A DNA stretch of 15,993 nucleotides from an uncultured Acidobacteriota bacterium (GTDB lineage: Bacteria; Acidobacteriota; Blastocatellia; Pyrinomonadales; Pyrinomonadaceae): positions 1 to 15,993 of the forward strand of contig CADEEU010000035.1 of assembly GCA_902826385.1 (NCBI GenBank). Reading direction: 5' to 3'. The translations under genes and the position numbers were made by a program. This document shows positions 6,867-13,141 of this stretch, one piece after another. The notes beneath the pieces were generated by a model that saw only the letters and a list, made by a program, of their open reading frames with translations, was not told the DNA's origin and did not search any database. Position 1 is the stretch's first letter. Each line of letters begins with the position of its first letter.

Positions 6867-7472
6867 ATGCTTAAAGTTGGCCTGACAGGTTCAATCGCAG
6901 TCGGTAAATCATTCGTTTGCGACGTTTTTCGCGAACTGGGCTGTCATGTTCTCGACGCGGACCAAACTGCTCTCGATGTTGTGAAACCCGGAACTTTGGG
7001 TTTGCGGCAAGTCGTTGAACAATTTGGTGACGAGATCTTAACGCCCAACGGCGAACTGGACCGGGCAAAAATGGCGGCGATCGTTTTTGCCGACGAAAAA
7101 AAGCGGCTTCTTCTTAATTCCATCATTCATCCGCTGGTTTTCGAATCGCAAAACGCGTGGCTGGCCGCGTGTGAAGCGAACGACGCTGACGGCATTGCAA
7201 TCGTCGATGCCGCGTTGATGATTGAATCCGGCGGGTATAAACGGTTTGATCATTTAATTGTCGTTTGGTGCAAACCTGATATACAATTGCAGCGTCTTAT
7301 TGCTAGAAACGATCTGCCCGAAGCCGAAGCAAAAAAGAGAATAGGCGCTCAGATGCCGCAATCGGAAAAAAAGCGATATGCGGATTTTCTGATCGACACG
7401 TCCAGCGGTTTTGAGGATACGCGTCGGCAGGTTCGCGAGGTTTTCGAAAAACTGAAACTCTCCGTCGACTGA
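6867..7472 (+). CDS. coaE: Dephospho-CoA kinase
   Basis: CoaE phosphorylates the 3'-hydroxyl of dephospho-CoA with ATP, the last step of coenzyme A synthesis. From the ATG at 6867 the protein has 201 aa, the usual family length. The P-loop is VGLTGSIAVGKS (residues 4-15), followed by LDAD (29-32), the IIHPLVF segment (86-92), IVDAALMIESG (112-122) and the lid motif RIGAQMPQSEKKRYADFLIDTSSG (158-181). The frame is open upstream to 6708, but that would add 53 residues encoded partly by the repeat and by sequence overlapping the MazG-like gene, and it would displace the P-loop from the N-terminus. I therefore reject the longer start. The only ribosome-site candidate is GGAG at 6850-6853. Confidence 0.95.
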   Translation: MLKVGLTGSIAVGKSFVCDVFRELGCHVLDADQTALDVVKPGTLGLRQVVEQFGDEILTPNGELDRAKMAAIVFADEKKRLLLNSIIHPLVFESQNAWLAACEANDADGIAIVDAALMIESGGYKRFDHLIVVWCKPDIQLQRLIARNDLPEAEAKKRIGAQMPQSEKKRYADFLIDTSSGFEDTRRQVREVFEKLKLSVD

Positions 7473-7506
7473 TCGTTTTTCCCTTACCGAAGGACCGGTC
7501 AACGCG

Positions 7507-9363
7507 ATGGAGTTAATTGCGAAACAAAAAGTTAAAAGATCGGGTCGACGCCGCCCGCTATCGTTTCGCGTTCTATTCCACACTTTTCTCATCTCGTTAA
7601 TTGCGTTTTCCTCTTCATGTACACAACTCGAAAAGCCCGAGCCTGAGCCGTTTTTTGCCCAAACGACGCCGCCAAAAGAGCAGGAATTTCGCTGGAGCAA
7701 CGGCAAAATGCCTAAAAGCTTCGACCCGGCCCTGGCCTCGGCACCACCGGAAACAGACGTGGTTCGTGCGGTGTACGAAGGCTTGACCGAAACCGACTCG
7801 ACGACGCTGCAGGAAATTCCGGGTGTGGCGGAAAGCTGGTCATCGAGCGAAGATTTCAAGGTTTGGACGTTCAAGCTGCGCAAAAACGCTAAGTGGAGCA
7901 ACGGCAAACAGGTGACGGCCGTGGATTTTGTCCGTGCGTGGAAGCGTTTGGTCAAGCTTGGCGACAAAACTGCGCACCGCAATCTTTTGTCGAATATCGC
8001 CGGTGTTCCTGTGTTACCGAAGGAAGTGCCGGTTTCTAGCGAAGAGGCCGACCGGCTGCTTCGCTCCAACTCAAATCAAGGCTCGCCTGTGTCGCCGGCG
8101 CAATATCTCGGGCAAGTGCCGGTAAATCAAAACGTACCCTTACCTTTTACAACGCCGAATCCTAACAAACCGGTTATGCCGGCCGATGACTCCGCTCTCG
8201 GCTTCACCGCCGAAGACAATCTCACGTTGAAAGTCACGCTCGTCGCACCCGACAAAGATCTGCCAAAGCTCGTCGCTAACCCGATCTTTCGTCCGATCTT
8301 CAGCAACGGCGAAGAGTTTATCGGCAAAGATCTTAATTCGAATTTTGTCTCGAACGGACCATTTCGAATTACAAAGCTAGATGCGACCGGGTTGGTTCTG
8401 GAGCGGTCGGAAAATTACTGGAACCGCGAAAAGATCCGGCTTGAGCGTGTACACATCGTCGCGATGGAATCGTCTGAGAAGGCCCTTGCCGCATACCGGG
8501 CCGGTGAGTTGGACGCGATCACCAACGCTGATTTTTCGCCGCTCGTGCTAAAACTGCTATCACCTTACGAAGACTTTCGAAAAACTACGCACAGCGCTCT
8601 TAATTTCTACGAAGTAAATTATTCAAAGCCGCCTTTCTCCGATCGACGCGTGCGCGAGGCGCTCTCGAACGCGATCGAGCGCGACCGTTTGACCGAAGGC
8701 GAAATGGAAGGCCAGACGCGGCCGGCCCTTAGTTTCCTGCCGTATTCGGCGACGACGAAAGCAAAACTTACGCAGGACAAAGAAAAAGCAAAAGACCTGC
8801 TGGAAGAAGCCGGATTCCCGAACGGCGAAGGTTTTCCGGCGATCAGGCTGCTGGTAAATCGCAACGACACACAACAGCGTGTAGCAAGATCGGTGGCCAG
8901 AATGTGGAAACAGAACCTGAATCTGGAAACCGATATAGTAGTAAAAGATACGGCGGAGCTTGAGCGTATGAGCAAGCTTGGCGAATTTGACCTTGTCCGT
9001 CGCGGAACGGTTTTTCCCACCTCGGATGAGACGGCAAACTTCATGGCGATTTTCGAACCGAAACTACAGCCTGTGAATCCTCAGCCGCTTCCGGTTGATG
9101 GAAAACCAACACCCAGTCCGACCCCGGCCGGTCCTTCTGCAAACAGCGTCGATGCTTTATTGCCGAACGATCAAACCAGCGTTACCGATCCGCTGATCCT
9201 GACCGAGGAGGACGCTATCTACGAACTGCGGGCCATACCGCTTTATTTTCCAACCGCGTACTCCCTCGTGCGGCCATACGTGACCGGTTTCGAGATGAAC
9301 AGCCTTGACGCTCTCACGCTCTCAAACGTTTCGATTAACAGCGATTGGCAGCCGAATAAGTAG
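7507..9363 (+). CDS. OppA/DppA-like peptide ABC transporter substrate-binding lipoprotein
   Basis: A 618-aa family-5 extracellular solute-binding protein (SBP_bac_5). A basic N-region (KQKVKRSGRRRPLSFR) precedes the hydrophobic stretch LFHTFLISLIAFSSSC; C38 is a probable lipidation site, though SSSC is a poor lipobox. Family landmarks are DPALASAPPETDVVRAVYEGL (near 74-94), GVAESWSSSEDFKVWTFKLRKNAKWSNGKQVTAVDFVRAWKRL (near 105-148), SNGPFRI (near 285-291) and PPFSDRRVREALSNAIERDRL. It should bind oligopeptides in the periplasm. It differs from OppA in two proline-rich low-complexity stretches (about residues 190-225 and 520-545, PTPSPTPAGPS). A GAAGGA at 7489-7494, 12 bases before the ATG, is a fair ribosome site. 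It lies 34 bp after coaE and upstream of the two OPP-type ATPases, so it probably works with them. Confidence 0.9.
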   Translation: MELIAKQKVKRSGRRRPLSFRVLFHTFLISLIAFSSSCTQLEKPEPEPFFAQTTPPKEQEFRWSNGKMPKSFDPALASAPPETDVVRAVYEGLTETDSTTLQEIPGVAESWSSSEDFKVWTFKLRKNAKWSNGKQVTAVDFVRAWKRLVKLGDKTAHRNLLSNIAGVPVLPKEVPVSSEEADRLLRSNSNQGSPVSPAQYLGQVPVNQNVPLPFTTPNPNKPVMPADDSALGFTAEDNLTLKVTLVAPDKDLPKLVANPIFRPIFSNGEEFIGKDLNSNFVSNGPFRITKLDATGLVLERSENYWNREKIRLERVHIVAMESSEKALAAYRAGELDAITNADFSPLVLKLLSPYEDFRKTTHSALNFYEVNYSKPPFSDRRVREALSNAIERDRLTEGEMEGQTRPALSFLPYSATTKAKLTQDKEKAKDLLEEAGFPNGEGFPAIRLLVNRNDTQQRVARSVARMWKQNLNLETDIVVKDTAELERMSKLGEFDLVRRGTVFPTSDETANFMAIFEPKLQPVNPQPLPVDGKPTPSPTPAGPSANSVDALLPNDQTSVTDPLILTEEDAIYELRAIPLYFPTAYSLVRPYVTGFEMNSLDALTLSNVSINSDWQPNK

Positions 9364-9395
9364 TTTCCGGCAATCGTCATCTCCGATTTTTTAAC

Positions 9396-9404
9396 TGCTA
9401 TATT
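9396..9404 (+). promoter_or_regulatory. Possible extended -10 promoter element before the oppD-like gene
   Basis: TG-C-TATATT fits an extended -10 (TGnTATAAT) in the 56-bp gap between the binding-protein and ATPase genes. No matching -35 is visible. If active, transcription would begin near 9411, giving a very short leader. Weak call. Confidence 0.22.
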
Positions 9405-9419
9405 AGTTGATAGTTTTAG

Positions 9420-10451
9420 TTGATAGTGACACGTGCTTTGAAACGAGTGACCGGCCAAACCGATACAATTCTTTCAGTCAAAGACCTCAGCACCAGTTTC
9501 TATACCGGCGACGGCGTAGTGAAAGCTGTGGACGGCGTTTCGTTTGAATTGAAGAAAGGCGAGACGCTCGGTGTCGTCGGTGAATCGGGTTCCGGTAAAT
9601 CGGTGATGAACCTTTCTCTGATGCGGCTGATACAGGAACCGCAGGGAAGAATAGTCAATGGCGAGATCGTCTTTGACGGTGTGAACGTGCGGCAATTAAG
9701 AATCGATGAGGTTCGAAAGATCAGGGGAAAACGCATTGCGATGATCTTTCAGGACCCGATGACCTCGCTTAACCCGTTCCTGAAAATTTCTACGCAATTG
9801 ATGGAAGTCACGCGGCTGCATCTTGGACATTCGAAGAAACAGGCGTACGAGCACGCGGTAAAGATGCTGAAGACGGTCGGCATACCCGATGCCGAAACGC
9901 GTGTGGATGGTTACCCGCACGAATTTTCGGGCGGCATGCGTCAGCGCGTTATGATCGCAATGGCGCTCAGCTGCGAGCCCGAGCTGTTGATCGCGGACGA
10001 GCCGACGACGGCGCTCGATGTAACCATCCAGGCCCAGATACTGGAACTGATAAAAGACCTGAAAGGCCGGATGGGCACGAGCGTTATTTTGGTGACACAC
10101 GACCTTGGCGTTGTTGCGGGAATGACCGATAAGATCATTGTGATGTACGCCGGGAAGGTTTTCGAACAGGCGCCGACGCGTCGGCTTTTTGCGTCGCCCG
10201 CCAATCCTTACACCAAAGCTCTTCTAAAAAGCGTCCCCGATCCGGCGCATGAGCAGGGAAAAGAGCTTTACCAAATTCCCGGACTGCCGCCCGATGTCGC
10301 CAATCTTCCGCCGGGTTGCCCGTTTGCTCCACGCTGCGAGCGGGCTGAGGAAATATGCGGCAAAGAATTTCCACCGTTTGTCGAAGTTGCTTCCGGCCAT
10401 CATTCGCTTTGTCATTTTGCTGTGACTTCAGCGCCGAATCCGTCGGCTTAA
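9420..10451 (+). CDS. OppD/DppD-like peptide ABC transporter ATPase
   Basis: An ATP-binding subunit of the peptide/nickel (OPP) ABC family, up to 343 aa, acting on the cytosolic face of the membrane. Counting from 9420: Walker A GESGSGKS at 54-61, Q-loop FQDPMTSLNP from 110, signature SGGMRQ at 170-175, Walker B LLIADEPTTALD at 189-200 and H-loop VTHDLG. The C-terminal oligo/HPY domain has NPYTKALL, then GCPFAPRCERAEEIC and HHSLC, the four-cysteine pattern that binds an Fe-S cluster in characterised members. The start is uncertain: candidates are TTG 9420, GTG 9426, TTG 9438 and GTG 9447, none with a ribosome site. The last would give MTGQTDTILSVKDL, closest to usual family N-termini. No permease genes adjoin it. 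Confidence 0.93.
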   Translation: MIVTRALKRVTGQTDTILSVKDLSTSFYTGDGVVKAVDGVSFELKKGETLGVVGESGSGKSVMNLSLMRLIQEPQGRIVNGEIVFDGVNVRQLRIDEVRKIRGKRIAMIFQDPMTSLNPFLKISTQLMEVTRLHLGHSKKQAYEHAVKMLKTVGIPDAETRVDGYPHEFSGGMRQRVMIAMALSCEPELLIADEPTTALDVTIQAQILELIKDLKGRMGTSVILVTHDLGVVAGMTDKIIVMYAGKVFEQAPTRRLFASPANPYTKALLKSVPDPAHEQGKELYQIPGLPPDVANLPPGCPFAPRCERAEEICGKEFPPFVEVASGHHSLCHFAVTSAPNPSA

Positions 10452-10465
10452 AGGTTCAATCGATT

Positions 10466-11167
10466 ATGAAAAAAGTCATTTTGATCGCGGTAACGTTACT
10501 ATCAGTGGTAGTTCTCGGTTGTTCGAGCCTTCGTGAGACGGCCAACACGACGAGCGGCGTCAGCAACACATCCAATTCGAACGCTGGAAAGCAAAGCACG
10601 ACCGACAGCGTGCCCGCAACCGGTAAATTCGCCCCGAGCGGCGACGCAAAAGCCGACATCGACAAGCTGGCCGAACGCTTTTTTGCGCAGAAATCTTTTA
10701 AGGCCAAAATGGTCGGCGAGACGCAAAATCAGACGCAGATGTTGACCGATCTTGAGTTCGTGACGCCGGACCGCTACCGGCTTAAGAATTCAAACGTCAT
10801 GGAAATGATCGTGATCGGTAATAGGACCTACATGAACTTAGGCGGTAGTTGGAGAAAGATGAACCTGCCGGTCGATTCGACCATCGACGACATGCGCAAC
10901 GCTTTCAGCAAGGACGGCACCAAATGGTTCAGCGATGTTAAATATACAGGCGATGAAACCGTCAATGGCCGGCCGGCTTATGTTTACGCCTATCACAACA
11001 AAGGCCAGAGTGCGGGAGTTGGCGAAAACGATTCGCAAATTTGGGTCGCAAAAGACGACGGCATGCCGGTAAAAGTCGACATGATTTATAGGTCCGGCAA
11101 ACTCAAAAAGATGACGATCGAATACGACTACAAAACTCCGGTTTCCATCGAACCGCCGATCAAGTGA
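10466..11167 (+). CDS. LolA/LppX-like periplasmic lipoprotein between the two ABC ATPases
   Basis: A 233-aa lipoprotein with a textbook signal: MKKVILIAVTLLSVVVLGC, lipidated at C19, followed by a Ser/Thr/Asn-rich linker (about 20-50). The mature domain (about 55-225) has the pattern of LolA/LppX-type half-barrels: FFAQKSFKAKMVGE, FVTPDRYRLK, MIVIGNRTYMNLGGSWRKM, DETVNGRPAYVYAY, QIWVAKDDGMPVKVDMIY, LKKMTIEYDYKTPVSIEPP. This fold usually holds lipids or other hydrophobic ligands; here the ligand is unknown, and the family call rests on pattern, not on any search. The ATG at 10466 is chosen because it places the signal peptide at the N-terminus and has AAGG 11 bases upstream; the frame is open further upstream without sense. 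Its TGA overlaps the GTG of the OppF-like gene (GTGA), so the two are translationally coupled. Confidence 0.82.
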   Translation: MKKVILIAVTLLSVVVLGCSSLRETANTTSGVSNTSNSNAGKQSTTDSVPATGKFAPSGDAKADIDKLAERFFAQKSFKAKMVGETQNQTQMLTDLEFVTPDRYRLKNSNVMEMIVIGNRTYMNLGGSWRKMNLPVDSTIDDMRNAFSKDGTKWFSDVKYTGDETVNGRPAYVYAYHNKGQSAGVGENDSQIWVAKDDGMPVKVDMIYRSGKLKKMTIEYDYKTPVSIEPPIK

Positions 11168-12174
11168 ACAGTGAGAACGACAACCTGATCTCGATCGAAG
11201 ACCTCCGCGTTCACTATGGCGGCAGCGGTTTTTGGCACGCCGGCCGAACAGTAAAGGCTGTGGACGGCGTTTCGCTTGCCATAAAAAAAGGCGAAACGCT
11301 AGGGCTGGTAGGCGAGTCGGGCTGTGGTAAATCGACGCTGGGCAAAGCGGTGCTCAGACTGACCGAACCGACATCGGGCAAGGTTTACTTTAACGGAAAA
11401 GACCTGACGGACATGCCCAACGCGGTAATGCGTGAACAGCGAAAGCATCTGCAGATGATCTTTCAGGACCCCTATGCATCGCTTAATCCGCGGATGACCG
11501 TTGGACAGATAATAGGCGAACCCATTCGTGCATTCGATATTGCGAAAGGTGCGTCCGTCGATTTGCGCGCGAAAGAATTGATGGAAACCGTCGGATTGAG
11601 CAGCCGTTTTGCCGACCGCTATCCGCGAGAGTTTTCGGGCGGCCAGCGTCAGCGCATCGGAATCGCTCGCGCACTGGCCGTCGATCCGGAATTCATTGTT
11701 GCCGATGAGCCGATTTCGGCGCTCGACGTTTCGATCCAGGCCCAGGTGATGAACCTTTTGGGGCGTCTGCAGGCCGAAAACCAGCTTACGTACCTTTTTA
11801 TCTCGCACGATCTGCGTGCGGTGCGTCATCTTTCGGACCGCGTCGCGGTTATGTATCTCGGCAAGATCGTCGAGCTGGCTCCCGGGAAAGATATTTATTC
11901 CGATCCGCTGATGCCGTACACAAAGGCGTTGATTTCCGCCGTACCGGTGGCCGATCCCGATCTCGAATCGAAACGCGAACGCATAATCTTAAAGGGCGAT
12001 GTTCCGTCCCCGATCGATCCGCCGTCCGGCTGCAGTTTTCACACTCGATGTGCGTATGCTGTCGATGAATGCCAGCGCGTGGTGCCGCAGTTAGTTGAGA
12101 TAAAACCGGCCCACTTTGTATCCTGCATAAGGATTAGTCCCGACAATCCGGACATAGATTTCGCCAAAACGTAA
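11164..12174 (+). CDS. OppF/DppF-like peptide ABC transporter ATPase
   Basis: The second OPP-family ATP-binding subunit, 336 aa, expected to pair with the OppD-like protein as a heterodimer under a membrane permease. Walker A is GESGCGKST (50-58), Q-loop FQDPYASLNPRMTVG from 100, signature SGGQRQRIGIARAL from 158, Walker B FIVADEPISALDVS from 177, and H-loop FISHDL. The C-terminal oligo/HPY part has PYTKALISAVP, GCSFHTRCAYAVDEC and HFVSC, again four cysteines of the Fe-S-binding type. Translation starts at GTG 11164, overlapping the TGA of the lipoprotein gene, with no ribosome site of its own. A terminator begins at its stop codon. The permeases (OppB, OppC) must be encoded elsewhere. Confidence 0.95.
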   Translation: MNSENDNLISIEDLRVHYGGSGFWHAGRTVKAVDGVSLAIKKGETLGLVGESGCGKSTLGKAVLRLTEPTSGKVYFNGKDLTDMPNAVMREQRKHLQMIFQDPYASLNPRMTVGQIIGEPIRAFDIAKGASVDLRAKELMETVGLSSRFADRYPREFSGGQRQRIGIARALAVDPEFIVADEPISALDVSIQAQVMNLLGRLQAENQLTYLFISHDLRAVRHLSDRVAVMYLGKIVELAPGKDIYSDPLMPYTKALISAVPVADPDLESKRERIILKGDVPSPIDPPSGCSFHTRCAYAVDECQRVVPQLVEIKPAHFVSCIRISPDNPDIDFAKT

Positions 12175-12201
12175 AAAGACCCGCGTTGCCGCAGGTCTTT
12201 T
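12174..12201. terminator. Bidirectional rho-independent terminator
   Basis: AAAAGACC, one mismatch, GCG, loop TTGC, CGC, mismatch, GGTCTTTT. The plus strand ends in four T and the minus strand in five T (12177-12173). It sits between convergent genes, the OppF-like gene ending at 12174 and the PA2169-type gene ending at 12239, and can serve both. Confidence 0.8.
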
Positions 12202-12238
12202 CAAACAAGCTAGACAGTTACAATGAGGAGCATGTGTA

Positions 12239-12778
12239 CTAGCTCGTTCTTGCCGCGCTGGTCTTATCGTTGTTAAACGAATCGCGCAAAGCTTTGATTC
12301 TGTCGTGTGCAGACTGAATTGCGACATACTGTGTCTGAACCGTGTTCTGTACGTGTGACGGAAGCGCATTTTCGAGCGCGGATTGATAAGCGGCTTTGGC
12401 CGAATCCTCGCCGCGTTCGCATTCGTTCAGAATCGAACCTTCGTCCCTGCCTGTCACGGCGGATTTGATATTGATCCATCCGCGATGGAGCGAACCCGCG
12501 ACGCTTCCAGAGTTTTCCGGATCGCCGCCGAGGCTTTGCACCAACGCCTGCAACTCGCCCGCAAATTGCGACCTCTGTTGGCCGAACTCGTAGAAAAGCG
12601 TCTTCAAATCGGATCTATCAATACCTTCAGCGGCCGACGTAAATCCTTCCTGCCCGTCCTTGCACGTCTCGATCAGCCCGTTCAAGAGCGAAATAACGTC
12701 GTCGTTAGACAAATTTGCCGGACGCTCCAACGTCGCATCCTGCGTGATAGGTTTGGTGGCTTCGTAATCGTTGATCAT
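12239..12778 (-). CDS. PA2169-type four-helix-bundle protein (DUF2383)
   Basis: A 179-aa soluble, all-helical protein with no signal peptide. After a short N-terminal tail (to about residue 20), NLSNDDVISLLNGLIETCKDGQEGFTSAAEGIDRSDLKTLFYEFGQQRSQFAGELQALVQSLGGDPENSGSVAGSLHRGWINIKSAVTG matches the PA2169/DUF2383 pattern: a ferritin-like helix bundle with a G-x-G-S-xAGxxHRGW-x-x-hinge. A third and fourth helix follow (ILNECERGEDSAKAAYQSALE and TQYVAIQSAHDRIKALRDSF). The family is often linked to stress or stationary-phase conditions, but no activity is established to my knowledge. The ribosome site is GGGAGG at 12796-12791 on the minus strand, 12 bases before the ATG, one of the best in the window. 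It appears to be a single-gene unit ending at the bidirectional terminator. Confidence 0.88.
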   Translation of the reverse strand: MINDYEATKPITQDATLERPANLSNDDVISLLNGLIETCKDGQEGFTSAAEGIDRSDLKTLFYEFGQQRSQFAGELQALVQSLGGDPENSGSVAGSLHRGWINIKSAVTGRDEGSILNECERGEDSAKAAYQSALENALPSHVQNTVQTQYVAIQSAHDRIKALRDSFNNDKTSAARTS

Positions 12779-12954
12779 AAAAATCTCTACCCTCCCTTGG
12801 TGTTAAAAGAATTACTGCTGCTTAGCATATGAGTTTACAATTCGCGTGCCATTTGCCGAAAAGCAAGTAAACACGGGATTTTCGTGACAAACTTCTGCAT
12901 TCGCTGTGCAGGCGATCAAGACAAACGCATCGAATCAATGCACCGGGCCTTTTG

Positions 12955-12968
12955 GTAATCCGGATTAC
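12955..12968. promoter_or_regulatory. Perfect 14-bp palindrome, possible operator
   Basis: GTAATCCGGATTAC is its own reverse complement. It lies about 177 bp before the PA2169-type ATG (leftward) and 187 bp before the cyclase ATG, where a dimeric regulator could act on both. No regulator gene is adjacent, so its role is unproved. Confidence 0.35.
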
Positions 12969-13031
12969 AGAACGCGGCCGCAACTGTGCCATAATCGTAA
13001 AAAACAGCGATAAAATGCATGCGATTTTTTG

Positions 13032-13061
13032 TTGAAAGCGCACCCTGATTGATTCTATTTA
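13032..13061 (+). promoter_or_regulatory. Candidate sigma-70-type promoter of the diguanylate cyclase gene
   Basis: TTGAAA (13032-13037), an 18-bp spacer, then TATTTA (13056-13061). It matches the -35 consensus at 5 of 6 and the -10 at 4 of 6. Transcription would begin near 13068, about 74 bases before ATG 13142. Confidence 0.35.
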
Positions 13062-13141
13062 GCAATTGAAGAAAAAAGGCGTCGGCACGTCTGATCCAGT
13101 CCGTGAGGTTGTTCGGGGCTTTTGCCCGCTGTATTTGCTCG

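Larger units (their letters stand above)
12779..13141. other. 363-bp gene-free region with divergent promoters
   Basis: No convincing coding frame is present on either strand. It must drive the leftward PA2169-type gene and the rightward diguanylate cyclase gene. It contains a perfect 14-bp palindrome and a plausible sigma-70 promoter, both listed separately, and a run AAAATGCATGCGATTTTTT around 13014-13030. The frame of the cyclase is open back to GTG 13103 within this region. Confidence 0.6.

Noticed and set aside
7254..8069. 271-residue minus-strand frame across the coaE/OppA-like boundary
   Set aside because: Ser/Arg-rich composition typical of an antisense shadow; both strands cannot be coding and the plus-strand genes are well supported.
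10355..10465. Upstream extension of the LolA/LppX-like lipoprotein frame
   Set aside because: It overlaps the OppD-like gene and would bury the lipoprotein signal peptide inside the protein.
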